This document shows, in pieces, positions 45,984-57,720 of a DNA stretch of 64,000 nucleotides. The stretch is from Batillaria attramentaria (lineage: Eukaryota > Mollusca > Gastropoda > Batillariidae). The notes below the pieces were generated by a model. It saw nothing but the letters and a program-made list of their open reading frames with translations. It made no database searches and was not told the origin of the DNA. Position 1 is the first letter of the stretch, and each line of letters starts with the position of its first letter. The DNA lies in NCBI GenBank assembly GCA_018292915.2, contig JACVVK020000017.1, forward strand, positions 3,070,001-3,134,000. Reading direction: 5' to 3'. The translations under genes and the position numbers were made by a program.

Positions 45984-47687
45984 ATGTTCAACAGCCTTGG
46001 GCATGCGCTGAAACACTGGGCGCTGCGCTATGGCGACAAGCTGGCCTTCATCTTCCGGGGTCGACAAGGCGAGAGGCGCGTGCTGACCTATGACCACTGG
46101 TATCGTTTGTCGGGGAAGTGGGCTGCCATTCTGAAAGCCGATGGCAGGGGCAGGGGTAGTTACGTCATGGACACGTTGCCCAACTCCCCCGAACGGTTGG
46201 TGTGTGAGACAGCCACCCTCATGGCCGGGGCAGCGTCCGTGAACGGTGTGTGTCAACTGGCAGATGGCTCAGACCTCTTGCGATCACTTCGTCAGTCACG
46301 TGCCGACGCCATCATTGTGGATCCTGACGTCACTTCCAGTCCCTGGGGGCCGCTTCAGAAGCACGTGCGTCTCGGAAGTGACGGTACCGTGACGTCAGAC
46401 GACCTGCCTGATTTGAAAAAAGTCTATTTCGTCAGACGAAGGAAACAGGGCGGCGATGAAGACTTCCTGAGTCGTTTGGAGACGTCACAAGCTTGGTTTG
46501 AGGCCGACGACGTCACACGCGATGACGTGTGCACAGTATTTACCACGTCAGGCACCACCGGCTTCTCCAAGCTGGTCGTTCACACGCACGGGAATCTGCT
46601 GGCCTTATCTGAGCTGTTAGGAAAACGGGATGATGACGCTAGGATCGATTTCAATATGGCCCCGCTCGGGTGGATAGGCGGTCACGTATGGTTGAACCTT
46701 GCCTTGAAGTATACGCGAGTTCTTTGTGACGTACGTGCCGGTGGTCTCCCAGATGACGTCGCAGAGTTCATTACAAACGTCGTACACGAAGAGAAGTGTA
46801 CCAGCGCCAACATCCCGCCCGCGCTAGCTTTGGAGATCATGGAAAGACTAAAACCCGACGGACAAGCGTATGGACAAGGGCAAATTGAAGGTTCTCCGCA
46901 GCAAGGTAAGCGACAGCTTGGAGGGCAGCTGACATGGGGGCACAAGTTGAGCACCATACCCGTCGCAGGTCAGCCAGTCACACGTTCCATGGTACAGGTG
47001 GTTGGCGTCCTCTCACACGCGGCTGTTCTGGCGTACGGCACGTCGGAGACCGTATCCAATACTTTAGGATTCGTGACTGTAAAGGACAAGGACACCTTCA
47101 AAGACTTCGACGCTGGCTCGCCTTTGCCCGGAGTCCAGGTCAGGGTCGTCAGCAGAGACGACGAAGAAACAGTTCTACCGCCTGGGGAGCTGGGACACAT
47201 TCAGATCAAGCACCCGTGCAGTTTCAAGGAATACCTCAACGATCCTGAAGCGACTGCCAAAGCCATCACTCCTGACGGCTATTTCCGGACCGGTGATTTC
47301 GGGCGGCTGAGCGAGGACAACAGACTGTCGGTGGAGGGCCGCGGTTTTGACGCCATCATGCGCGGGAACTACATCTTCTACCCGGCCTGGATCGAGGAGA
47401 GGATCCGCGCATGCCCAGCCGTGGTTGACGTCATTGTCGTCGGCGTTCCCGACGCCCTCCTTCAGAATGAGCTATGCGCGTGCGTGGTACTTGCTTCTAA
47501 GCACGTGACCCTGGACGACGTGCGAGAGTTCGTAGAGAAAGACTTACCGTCTGGGGAGCAGGACCCGCTGTCGCCCCGCCCTCGTCACTACCTGCACTTT
47601 AACCGACTACCCATCATTAGCTCGGGCAAACCGGACCGCCGCCAGATGAAGGTCATGGCCACTACAAGACTTCAGCCTACTGCCTGA
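45984..47687 (+). CDS. AMP-forming acyl-CoA synthetase-like protein (ANL superfamily), copy 3
   Basis: 567 residues in one exon, starting MFNSLGHALKHW 27 bases after the acceptor CTTCAG at 45956. The open frame continuing upstream is only (TTTG)n. Motifs: TTSGTTGFSK, YGTSE (closest of the three to the family YGxTE), RTGD, GRGFDAIMRGNYIFYPAWIE and SSGKPDRR near the end. N- and C-terminal thirds are nearly identical to copies 1 and 2. The middle diverges, with a different linker (GQIEGSPQQGKRQLGG) and LLALSELLGKRDDDAR. Expected reaction: ATP-dependent activation of a carboxylic acid, probably to its CoA thioester; substrate and compartment are not determined by the sequence. Confidence 0.92.
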   Translation: MFNSLGHALKHWALRYGDKLAFIFRGRQGERRVLTYDHWYRLSGKWAAILKADGRGRGSYVMDTLPNSPERLVCETATLMAGAASVNGVCQLADGSDLLRSLRQSRADAIIVDPDVTSSPWGPLQKHVRLGSDGTVTSDDLPDLKKVYFVRRRKQGGDEDFLSRLETSQAWFEADDVTRDDVCTVFTTSGTTGFSKLVVHTHGNLLALSELLGKRDDDARIDFNMAPLGWIGGHVWLNLALKYTRVLCDVRAGGLPDDVAEFITNVVHEEKCTSANIPPALALEIMERLKPDGQAYGQGQIEGSPQQGKRQLGGQLTWGHKLSTIPVAGQPVTRSMVQVVGVLSHAAVLAYGTSETVSNTLGFVTVKDKDTFKDFDAGSPLPGVQVRVVSRDDEETVLPPGELGHIQIKHPCSFKEYLNDPEATAKAITPDGYFRTGDFGRLSEDNRLSVEGRGFDAIMRGNYIFYPAWIEERIRACPAVVDVIVVGVPDALLQNELCACVVLASKHVTLDDVREFVEKDLPSGEQDPLSPRPRHYLHFNRLPIISSGKPDRRQMKVMATTRLQPTA

Positions 47688-47704
47688 AATGTCAGCCGCT
47701 AAAT

Positions 47705-47705
47705 T

Positions 47706-47759
<54 letters not shown>

Positions 47760-47765
47760 TTTTTC
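47705..47765. repeat. Poly-A/(TA)n/poly-T symmetric tract
   Basis: A run, (TA)n and T run form a nearly perfect self-complementary stretch of about 60 bases, 18 bases after the ANL gene 3 stop. Confidence 0.93.
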
Positions 47766-49440
47766 CAAATCTAACGTAACGCCTCGAATCGTCTCTCCAG
47801 TGGAGCTGTCTCTGCCCACCCCAGATCAAATAGAGCAGCCGGCGGGTACCCCGCGCGGTCAGTGTAAGCCGACCACACACACCTAAGGCGTATGTGACAC
47901 TGAGACTCTCCATAAGAATGAAATCAGCCAAATCCTGAAAAAGAAGTGAAAAGATTTGCACACAAGTGTTTCCGACAATCCTACCCTTTCTTTGCATAAA
48001 GTGAAAAAAAAAACCCACTCGATTCCACATTCGCCCAGAACTGTGCTGCTGTTATCGTTTCTGTTTGAAATGGGATGATACCCCCTGCTGCGTACCTTGT
48101 CATCAGTCATTTGCAGTCGCACATTATCGATCTCGTGCGTGGATCTTGCCGCCGAGAATCATTACTATGCAGATTCTGTGAAGATGTTGTTCCGCCGGGG
48201 ATGTTCCCCCCTGACAGCATCTTTAGCTTCTTGAAAGAGTCAAATCTGTTCTATAAAATTTAGACACGTCAAGTAATTAAGGACTATCCTCGACCTTTAT
48301 ATGTTCGATGTACAAAGAAGTGAAAGGTGTTTATTATTAAAACCGGATAGATTCTTGATATATATTTACACCTTGTTTTATTTTCTTCGTTTTTATTTTA
48401 AGCTGGCGAAGAAGGACCTTGATTAGCCGCGAAATAGTCTTTGTTGCTTGCGCGGCGTTAAGCCCTAAATAACTAAATTCATGTTTGTTTGCCGGGTTTG
48501 GTTTTTTTGGTGGATTTGTTGTTGTTGCTTCCTATGGTGAATGATGAAAACTTGGGCCTCAGAAATATCATAATAATTTAAGTGAAAAAGGGAGAGTTTG
48601 TCAACGTGAAAACTCTAAACATGACCCCACATGTTGCCAAACAGTCAGTCATTTCTCATGTCTGTTTTATATGAACACCGGTCTCGCATGACAATTATTC
48701 GAAGAGAGACAACTCCATGCGACGTTACACCCTGGATTTGTCACGCATCACTCTCTGGGGCACAGAGTCTTTCAGTGGAAAGTACCTCTGTGCACAGTGG
48801 GGAAATGGCGCTCACTGCGCTACCGTGACGGGCCTAAATTGTCTCGGTGCTCTCAAACACAAGGTCGCGCACTATGTCATCCTTGGCCAGCTTTGAACCC
48901 AGAGGGATCCTCAATGGCGCAAGTGATGGCAGGCTGTCTTCAGAGTGAAAGTAGGCGTGTTTCTGAATCAGAGACATACATAACATGTCTCTGTCTGAAT
49001 GGACAGATCTATTTACATTCAGTCTTAGAGCACGGGTGTGTATGCTTTTGTAATCGTCTCTTATGCCACCACAAGGCAGGTACGTGATCGTCTGCACCGT
49101 GCAATAATACTTGCCTGTAGAGTGCAGCACCCTTGCCTGTCAGAGTGCAACCCCCTTGCCGTTTACTCACATCCTGTTGGATCAGTGTACCACGTAAACA
49201 GTGCCATCAAAGCGCAACAATAATTGTCCGCTGGCAAAGATTTTGCCCAAACGAAAAGTGGTCGGATATTCAAGACTTCGTTTCAAATCGAATCATATGA
49301 CACACAAGTCTCTGCTTTTCTAAAAAAAATTCGCCATTTTTGAAAATGGCGCTGGGTGTAAGCAGTCACATTTTCACGCCCCGCCGAAAAGGGACTGCAC
49401 TCTGGAGTCTAGTCACGCATTATTCTGACTTGCCTCCCTT
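47766..49440. other. Gene-poor region
   Basis: No exon supported. A short dispersed segment GCGCGGCGTTAAGCCCTAAATAAC (48452-48475) also occurs inverted at 37229-37253. Confidence 0.45.
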
Positions 49441-50000
49441 GGTTAGCGACACTCTGCCCCGACTCTTGTCCTGACGGGCGATGACTGCCCGTGGGGCTCT
49501 TCGTCATTAAGACGCCTGTTTCCAGACAGGCAGGAAACGGTTGTTATTGTCGTCGATGCTGCTGATGTTGTTGATGCTGCTGCACTACTGTTGTTCTCGT
49601 TAAAGGTCACCGTTGTCGTTGTCGTTCGTTCAGTCGTTTGTACTCGTTCTGCGTAACTAAAAACGAACAATAAAGAAGGATTCTGCTATCTTGAGTTTAT
49701 TTTGAACGCCGGCGATATCCTGCCGGTAAATGTTTCCCTGATAATGTAAGAGCGTAATTGTGGTAGTGTAGGAGTGACAAACAAAACAACTTGAAACAGA
49801 AATCAAAGATAGGCCGCGCTGCTGGGTGTCTTGATCACCAGTCAGTCGTTATTCGCGTCCGTCAGGGAGACTGAGGGAGTGGCGGACTTAATAGTGGTCA
49901 ACAGACGCGTTGTCGAGCAACACCATCTGCTCTCAACAATCGTGTCTACGAGAGACGCAGCAAAACAACAGTTCACAAGATCTTTCCCCATGCTTCAGAT
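49441..50000. other. Unannotated, triplet-rich on part
   Basis: GTT/CGT/GAT triplets at 49535-49630 and an AATAAA at 49668. The short minus-strand frame over it is mostly Thr/Ala repeats and is not called. Confidence 0.4.
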
Positions 50001-50404
50001 GGGGAGCCGTGGTGGCCGAATGGTAGAGCGTTGAGCAAAGAAAAGCGACATAAAAGGGACAGAAACCACTTAACTTTCACAAAGGACAAACAAAAATGAT
50101 TTTGTTTGTGTCCTGAGGAAGGCGAAAGCCGAAACGTTGACCCGTGCCGTCCTTTGTGAAAGTTAAGTGGTTTCTGTCCCTTTTATGTCGCTTTTATTTG
50201 CTTAACTTGTAACCACTTCGCAGTCATTACCGTTCCCTTTTCTTTCTGGTAGAGCGTTGAGCTTTCAATGCTCGGGTCGTGAGTTCGAATCCCGGATGGG
50301 GCCAGATATTGTGCTGGCCTTCTTCTCATTGCCCCTCGTCTTTCCTATCACCCTTACGTGGTGGAAAAGGACGTTCAACTCCCACACTCACAAACACCCA
50401 CCCC
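50001..50404 (+). repeat. tRNA-derived SINE, family S1, split by a foldback insertion
   Basis: Head GGGGAGCCGTGGTGGCCGAA continues to TGGTAGAGCGTTGAGC at 50036. The copy resumes with the same 16 bases at 50247-50262 and proceeds through box-B-like GAGTTCGAATCCCGG to the CACAAACACCCACCCC tail. Confidence 0.9.
50037..50246. mobile_element. Foldback (Penelope-like) insertion with hammerhead-like core
   Basis: Perfect 47-bp inverted arms (50041-50087 and 50149-50195; left arm starts AAAAGCGACATAAAAGGGAC) surround a 61-base loop. The loop contains CTGAGGA (50113-50119), a GGC-GAAA-GCC stem-loop and GAAAC (50131-50135). TGGTAGAGCGTTGAGC is duplicated at 50021-50036 and 50247-50262. Inverted terminal arms and this core are known from Penelope-like retroelements; no GIY-YIG or reverse transcriptase is present here. 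Confidence 0.75.
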
Positions 50405-50524
50405 ACCGGGGCAAAGAGGAAAAACGCCAGCACTGACAATATTCGGTCCCAGCCGGGGTTCGAACTCACGACCCGACCATTGAAAGTCCAACGCTTCACC
50501 ATTCGCCTATCCCGACTCCCCGCC
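50403..50524 (-). repeat. SINE family S1, 5' part, minus copy
   Basis: Minus strand GGGGAGTCGGGATAGGCGAATG, box-B-like GAGTTCGAACCCCGG and body to GGCGTTTTTCCTCTTTGCCC. It meets the previous S1 tail to tail. Confidence 0.83.
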
Positions 50525-51440
50525 CATGAACGGACAGGCAGACACAATTAGACATCGGCGATAACAATAGCCCTCTCGGCATACATTTGTGGGAGGAATG
50601 TTATTAATAACCACTTGATTCAACCGAAATTGGGGGCCCCATTCACAGCGATCGCGCCTATCTATAGTTTATCACCAGTTGATCAGCCTTGCATGCGGTC
50701 AGGAGGGAACTCAAGCAAATATCACAAGCCTCCCAATGGGCTGAGTCACTCAACGGGTGCTGATGATCGCTGAGTGACATAACACGAGAGGAGGAAACTG
50801 GCATATACAGAGTGGAGTGAGAGTGGTTGGGCCGGTGTTTCTTTTTTGTTTTGGTTGGTTGGTTGGTTGGTTGGTTGGTTGGTTGGTTGATTTGTTTGTT
50901 TGTTTGTTTGTTTGTTTCTTTCTTTGTTTGTTTGTTTGTTTGTTTGGAGGGTTATTTTTCGTCTCTGGGGGATTTAGTTGTTGTTGATGATGTTGTTGTG
51001 GGTTTTTTTCTGTTTTCATTTTTATTGTTGATGTTGTTGATGTTGTTGTTGTTTTATATTACGCCCACCCCCACAAAGAATTGATCTCACAAAAGGCTTA
51101 AGAAATCCGAAAAATAGACCAGGGCACAGACCTTTAAACCATTACATCGTTTTTCTTGAATGTCACAAGGTTTGTTCTCTCACAGGCCGAGCAGGGAAGC
51201 AGCGTGCTTCTCCGTGTGGTTGCCTACTCTTACGTTATGCACTCCCAGCACATTCTGCACTGTGGCACACAGTCAGGAAAGCGTTACGGCGTTATTGTCC
51301 TGATGGCGTCGGTCGACTTGACGTTGTACAATAATTATCAGAGAACTGCAAATAAAGATGGAGTATTTTGAGCACGTGTTCGTGTCGTACGGGGCGGCAT
51401 GTGCGCTGCTGCACGTGGGTGTTGACAGATGAATGCTACC
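50525..51440. other. Intergenic with TTGG/TTTG and TTG tracts
   Basis: (GGTT)n at 50852-50888, (TTTG)n at 50890-50945 and TTG/ATG triplets at 50978-51055. The remaining sequence shows nothing recognisable. Confidence 0.6.
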
Positions 51441-51445
51441 ATTGG

Positions 51446-51622
51446 TTGGGGGGGCGGGGGGTGTTGGGGAGTTTAACGTCCTTTTCCACCACTTACGAGT
51501 GATATCAAAGACGGGGCAACGACGAAAAAGCCAGCATAAACATTTGGTCCCAGCCGGGATTCGAACTCATTACCCGAGTATTGGAAGTCCAACGCTCTAC
51601 CATTCGGCTATCCCGGCTCTCC
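51446..51622 (-). repeat. tRNA-derived SINE, family S1, minus copy
   Basis: Minus strand GGAGAGCCGGGATAGCCGAATG, box-B-like GAGTTCGAATCCCGG, complete body and CTCCCCAACACC tail. Confidence 0.87.
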
Positions 51623-51786
51623 AGTGCTCGTATAGAAGGGGAAATTAATTGTAGTATAAAGCCTTTCATGTACAGTATTATAGTATAGGAATGAAACAGT
51701 CTAAAGAAATTGTGGTATTCTTTTGTTATTATTGCGAAGACACTGAATATAATTATGAAAAAAAAAATCTTTGGGATAAAGGGAAC

Positions 51787-51968
51787 AGAGTGGGTGGTAG
51801 GGTGGGTGTTTAGAGTTTAACGTCCTTTTCCACCACGTATGGGTGATATCAAAGACGGGGCAACGAGAAAAAGCCCAGCACAAACATTTGGCCTCAGCCG
51901 GGATTGGAACTCACGAGCCGAGTATTGAAAGTCCGACGCTCTAGCATTCGGCTATCCCGACTCCCCCT
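51787..51968 (-). repeat. tRNA-derived SINE, family S1, minus copy
   Basis: Minus strand GGGGAGTCGGGATAGCCGAATG, degenerate box B (GAGTTCCAATCCCGG), body and tail ending CACCCACCCTACCACCCAC. Confidence 0.87.
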
Positions 51969-52216
51969 GAAAAAGGGAAACAGAAAACAACAACAATAAC
52001 AAAAACAACAACAACAACAAAACATGGGAAAAGTCTAGTGGCATTTAAATGCGATCAGACATAAACGGACACACACGGATGTATTGGGAATGTGATAGGA
52101 AAAGGAAAGCATCATCTACAGCCTCAGTCGTCTCGTGTAGTTTCACACTTCAACGAGACCAACTCCGTACCATCGGGCTCCTACTACGTTTACCCTCTGC
52201 ACTGACCCGAAATCGT

Positions 52217-52630
52217 CTAGCCGAGACCTGCGCCGAGACAAGTGATACCTAAGAAGGAAAAAAAAACAAATATACTCGGTGACAAGGAAAGTGGACAGTT
52301 CTGAACAAACTCTGTGGTCACAGAACCGCAGCATGCATGCCTTTTTCGTCGCAACGTTGTGTCCTGCCACACAAAAAAACTAAAACAAAAACAAAAAAAT
52401 GCGTGCTCAGTTGAAGCAGAAGGGAGACAACTCATGCAGGCAATAATTTCTGAAACAGGCTGAAAATGTACTGAACTAGTGAATGCGACAGAACTCACCG
52501 CTTCTGTGCACACTGTGAAATAGCACGTTGACGACAAAGTTGGTCAGAACTGTCCACTTGCCTTGTCACCGAGCGTGTTTGTTTTTTCCTTCTTATAGTG
52601 ATTAGTTGTCTCGGCTCAGGTCTCGGTTAG
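52217..52630. mobile_element. Inverted-repeat element with about 85-bp termini (MITE-like)
   Basis: Left arm CTAGCCGAGACCTGCGCCGA...CTCGGTGACAAGGAAAGTGG and the inverted right arm CTAACCGAGACCTGAGCCGA...CTCGGTGACAAGGCAAGTGG align over about 85 bp. The central segment (52459-52535) has relatives at 7671-7760. No coding capacity. Confidence 0.78.
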
Positions 52631-53090
52631 CCTGTTTAGGGTCATTACAGAGGGTAAGCGCAGTGAAACCCGATGGGACAGAGTTGACAGACAAGCAAAC
52701 GCGACTGATAAAGCCGGAAACTGACTCTGTAAGCCTTTCTCTGAACACTGTGACGGGGTCGGCCATTTCTAGAGTTCTCGAGTCAGTGCTGTCGAGCAGC
52801 CTCCACACCGGTCTTGAAGCAACGACCGACTCTCTCCCAACCCCTGAGTACAAACCCATCACTACATCACGCTCTTCGAGAGGTGATAAGCCGGAAGCTT
52901 GGTGTCGCCGACGTCATTCACACCCTTGTGTACGTGCAGATTACACGTTAGATATGACGCATTTTTTTTCCGGCCGTCTGCTTTTGTGTGAGTCGGTACA
53001 CGCTTGTTATGGCACACGGGAGTACTTTTAGTTCGAACAAACAGCGAACATGGTGCTTTTCCGTGTTTCTCGTGTGACCTGCGGCTTACG
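52631..53090. other. Intergenic, nothing recognised
   Basis: A 141-codon open frame crosses it (52606-53031), but it shows no family motif, no splice support, and begins inside the preceding element. Not called. Confidence 0.4.
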
Positions 53091-53137
53091 ACATGCTTTT
53101 GTCCTTCTTTTTTTTTTGGAGCGTGTTTTGAGCTTTT

Positions 53138-53189
53138 TTCAATGTTGTTGTTGTTTGTTTTTTGTTTTTTGTTGTTTTTTTGTTTTGTT

Positions 53190-53256
<67 letters not shown>

Positions 53257-53287
53257 TTTTTTGTTTGTTTGTTTGTTTGTTTGTTTT

Positions 53288-53338
<51 letters not shown>

Positions 53339-53418
53339 TGGGGGGGGGGTGTTTTGTTGTTGTTGTTGTTGTTTGTTTGTTTTTTTTTGGGGGGGGGGGC
53401 AGGGGGGGGGGGGGGCAT
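53138..53418. repeat. TTTG/(TG)n/TTG and poly-G low-complexity block
   Basis: TG at 53194-53254, TTTG, TTG at 53290-53336, and G runs at 53339-53349 and 53389-53415. Confidence 0.95.
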
Positions 53419-55215
53419 GGGGGTCACGTATGCCGTGTGTTATGAGCCTTAGACTGTCAGAATTCCGCATACTTCTGCACGTGCCGATATGCAGTCAGAT
53501 CCGTTTCTAGCACGATGGAACCACTTATATCGTAGATAGCACAATCGGATGTGGGCTCGGGTGATATCTTTTCCTAGCAGAATCCATGATCTTGTTTCCA
53601 TTGCAAAGAATCAGAACCTATCATTCCTGCAAAGGTGCGGAAATGTCAGCAAAAGAGAAAAGCAAATACTGACAAGATAAAATTGTAACAGTCGTACCAT
53701 GCGTTGCAAGTGCATGTTTAAAATGTGATGCAGACAGGCTCAAGTCTCTGAAACGGGATATCACAAAGCTGAATGTGTATAACCTTCTGCGATAAATAAT
53801 GGACATCTGGAGGATGTCCTCCTCCCAGCGTTTCAGTTGAGAGAGAAGGCTGACAAACTGTCTTGTTTTTCTCTTCCAACTTTGCTTTAACTTTACCGGA
53901 TTGAGGATACATCATCACATTAGACCTTTGAGTCTTACGTGGGGGCGAAAAATGTGTTTTTTTTAAAAAAACTGACAGGACATTGAGTACAATTTCAACG
54001 GAGACGCCATGTGCAAGATGGAGTGCCCAGTGCGTATAAACAAAATAGAGCCGGGATATCTTCAGAAAGGTTGCTTGTAATCAAACCGAGCAGAAACGAA
54101 GATGTACTCCTGTGCCGGATGTCAGTGGGATTTTACAGGTGTTCAGGTGCATCCACGTTTGTCATAAGATTTAGGGAAGCAGGCATCCAGTTGCAAAAAA
54201 AATTAATACGCTTGACGCATGCACAATTGAGTTCACGCTGGGACGGCTCAGCCTAAAGGATTTATTAAAGTGTTTATGTTCGTAATGAATTCTCAGCGTG
54301 GGGGAAAAACTGCCGCTTACCACTGAAGTTCTAAGACTGTTTGCCACTGTTCCTTTTGGCCATGGCGACCATTTTCGTGACTTTGCGGCTTCTAATAGTA
54401 GAGAAATGTGACTTTCTTTGACCTACGCTTCCATACTTATACAGGGATGTCGTTAGGGGTCGGATCTCGGCTAAAAGCCGAATTTGTTTTCAAAAAGCCG
54501 ATAATCTGTCTGTCATGTCGGCTGGCCGAGCCGAAGTTTTCACGAGTGAATCGGCTCGATTATGTCCGTTTCTGCGATATTCCTGTGCTGTTGGACTAAT
54601 TTCCAAGAAAACGCAACTTTCGGTGAGGATATGTATGTACAGAACATCTTTAATTCACGGAGGTGGAGGGAGCACGTAACAGTAGGGAATCTAGTCGAAA
54701 AACTTGTGAAACTGCTTCGGCAGAGAGAGCCGAAACTTTCTGTAAAAAGCCGAAACTTTCATGGTTGTTTCGGCTAAATCGCCGAAGAAAAAAATCCTGG
54801 CAACATCACTACTTATACTACACGCCGATCGACAAAGTAGCAAAAAATAGCCACCTATCAGCGCTGTCTAGTTGGTCATAAGTCCGCAACCAAATAACGT
54901 CTACTCAGTCCGCTTCTACATACGTAGAACAACATAAATGATACCCTAACCCGAGTCCCCACAATGGTTTCAGATGCTATTTTGTGTCCCAAGTGACCGA
55001 TTCTGATGCACGGATTAACCGCACTCGATGAAAAGTTTTCCACAGCGTTGATGTATGCCTGACAAACGCATAGAGACTTTAAAATTAATTTGTTCCACGC
55101 CGTAGAAGGACGATTCCTAGAAGAGAAATGAGAAACAGTCTGAATGAATCTTGCACGTATCGATTGTGTAATGGTGGTGTGGGCGAACACTACCTGGACA
55201 ACTTTTTTTTTTTTT
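53419..55215. other. Gene-poor region
   Basis: No exon supported over 1.8 kb. AAAAGCCGA(A)-type short motifs recur between 54470 and 54790 (about seven times), suggesting a decayed local repeat. Confidence 0.4.
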
Positions 55216-55217
55216 TT

Positions 55218-55515
55218 TACTACTTCATCATCCCTTTCGGGAAATTCGGGCTGCTTCCCCCGGGAGAAGCGCGTCGCCGCGGTGCAGCGCCACCCAATGC
55301 CTATCCTTTTTTTTAAACACTTTTGCTGGGGGAGAAAAGCCGGATAACCCGGAGAGAAACCACCGATGAGCAGCCCGGAAAAAAACGGTATCACATAATT
55401 AACACAAGCTCGACCTGGGCTCTAACCCACGCTTCATCGCCATGACATTGGTGACGGTCGTTCAGTAACGCAGCGGCTAAATCCGACACGCTACCTATTA
55501 GGCCACAGCTCATCC
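55218..55515 (-). repeat. SINE family S4, minus copy
   Basis: The minus strand starts GAGCTGTGGCCTAATAGGTA and has a box-B-like GGGTTAGAGCCCAGG. A body with GGGAGAAGCGCGTCGCCGCG (plus strand) is shared with 14.91-14.98 kb. tRNA derivation is likely but less clear than for S1-S3. Confidence 0.65.
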
Positions 55516-55589
55516 CCATGCTTTTTTTTTTTTTTTTCTTCTTTTAAATTTTTTACTACTTTATTATCCCTTTTCCACTTTGAGAACGC

Positions 55590-55812
55590 TTTTGTTTTAA
55601 GCTGACAGGTTTTATCTCCCTCCGCTCATCTAATGACAAGCTACTCAAACTCCCTCAGATAAACCTGAAAACTTATGGTGAACGATGTTTCCGTTTTGCC
55701 ACCCCTACAATCTGGAACTTCCTGCCTATGGGGCTGAGACAACAACCATCTTTATCAGCTTTTAGATCTGCACTGAAAACCCACCTATTTTCAACAGGCT
55801 TTCAACTGATGT
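55590..55812 (+). pseudogene. LINE ORF2 C-terminal remnant
   Basis: Reads YGERCFRFATPTIWNFLPMG then LRQQPSLSAFRSALKTHLFS, the typical end of CR1-like LINE proteins, with a stop after LYIV. The reading is open only here; nothing upstream matches a palm domain. Confidence 0.8.
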
Positions 55813-56260
55813 GTCTTTATATTGTGTGATGTGTAATATGTATTGATTGACGTGTTGATCTGTATAGTGTGAATGTGTATGAGTGACGTGTGTTAGCGCA
55901 ATGAGTCACTGTTAGGCCGTGGGCCAGAGGCCTCTAAAAGGCCTAGTTTTTGAGTTTTTTTCAAATTTGTGGGAATCACTAAATTTTAAGTGTCCCTAAA
56001 TGTAAATTTCACGCTGATTTCAAATCTGAAGAGATCCCAAACGTAAGTATGCGCACTACTTCAGAAAATGAGGGACAAGTCTGTGATGACCCTTCATAAG
56101 AAGTATCAATACTGTGATGTTTTGTGGCTGCAAATGATGCACTATTCTATTCAAAACAATCTGTCTTGTCCCTTTTGCCTATGACAATATAAACTATACA
56201 TGATTAGTAAACAAAAATTTGGCAGTTAAGACTTAAGGTCACTTGCAGGTAGGAAAAATA
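55813..56260. other. LINE 3'UTR-like and unannotated sequence
   Basis: Follows the LINE C-terminus. No terminal repeat or exon recognised. Confidence 0.4.
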
Positions 56261-56261
56261 T

Positions 56262-57720
56262 AAGAGAGATAATAAGAAGATAAGAACTTTATTAATCCCC
56301 TCAGGAAAATTTATCGTGTACAGCTCTTGATCACATAATACACAGTACAACTATTATGACACAAGAACAAAATCTCCATGAAGAAATCAGCCATGCACCC
56401 ACACGCGCGTCCACCCATCACATATATATATATGCACCCACACACTTAAGTGACTTATCCATAGTCATAGCATACACTCTTCTCATGCATACCGCCATGC
56501 CACACACCACAAAGTGAAATAACCTGCACACATACTACATAGTGAAGCTACGTATTATAATTACATTATTAAAAACAAATCTACAATTCAGGGGATACTA
56601 CTATAGTTCATCATAGGCACTGATCTACTGGTGTACGCCTATGTAATTTACACCATGCATCCACGCACACTTCACTCATACACCCATCAAATACACTCCT
56701 GGCAGAAATACTGTTATGAATTTCATGATTAAGAAGAAAACTGTAATTCGAAATAATTCAGTCCATCACAAAAACAAAATCTCCACATAAAATCAACCAT
56801 GCTTTGCACACTTATCTGCTCATCCACATATCACATGCGCACACACACTCAGCCATAGTCGTACACTCCACACCTCCACGCCATACATCACCTGGTGAAA
56901 TACATTCGGATTTCCAATGCACTAGTCATCTTGCCTCATAATTTCAAACATAATATAAAAAGAACTAAAACTGTTAGAATACTTTGAGAACACAACCACA
57001 ACAGGGGTTATTTCACTTTAGCAGCACACTGTACAGCAGCAACAGGTAGTGGACCAACGCTCTGAAAACAGACTAAGACCTACAGTTATCTGATCAAAGC
57101 TAAGTTCTAATCATCAATTAAACGCTTTAGTAGCTTCAGGCAAGAAAGATCTCCTATGCCTTTAAGTTTGGCTTGCAGGAGTAATTATTCTCCCACTGAA
57201 TGTACTTCTCTGGCCCTCGATGAGGCTGAACATGGGGTGTCAGACACTGGACATGACAGAGATGTTTTTTCTCAAGTCTCTTATAATAAATTATCACTTC
57301 AAGCCTCTTCTGGGGTTTCCCCACCACTGACTCAGCTTTCTTTACAACTTTGTCCACTCTACCCCTGTCCTGTTTTGAGATCTGACTACCCCAACAGACA
57401 CAGCCCAAGAAGAGGACACTGCCTACAAAAAGTACAATGGACATGTATACATGTGTGTAAAACATGTTCAGAGTTTTCTCACTAGCATCAAAAGAGTGTA
57501 ATTTCCTCAAGGAGTACAGTCTGGATTGAGATTTCTTTATCACATGATCAGTGTTAGCATTCCAGTTCAGTCTGCTGTCAATAATCACCCCCAAGTATAT
57601 AATATATATATAGGTCAACCCTCTGAAATACCTCCCCCTTAATATCTACAGGATCAACATACTTGGCTTTTTTCCCTGAAATCAATGACCATTTCTCTGG
57701 TCTTACCAATACTGAGATGT
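56262..57720 (-). pseudogene. LINE reverse transcriptase fragment and 3'UTR, minus strand
   Basis: The minus strand encodes, across at least one frameshift, GKTREMVIDFR, VDPVDIKGEVFQ, LGVIIDSRLNWNANTDHVIK, KSQSRLYSLRKLHSFDASEK and KVVKKAESVVGKPQ. These correspond to the post-palm part of RTE/Rex-like LINEs. The frame decays after about 57150, and an apparently long 3'UTR continues to a GATTAATAAAGTTCTTATCT end near 56280. The catalytic palm is absent. Confidence 0.78.

Noticed and set aside
52606..53031. 141-codon plus-strand frame
   Set aside because: No recognised motif; it begins inside an inverted-repeat element and has no splice or homologous support.
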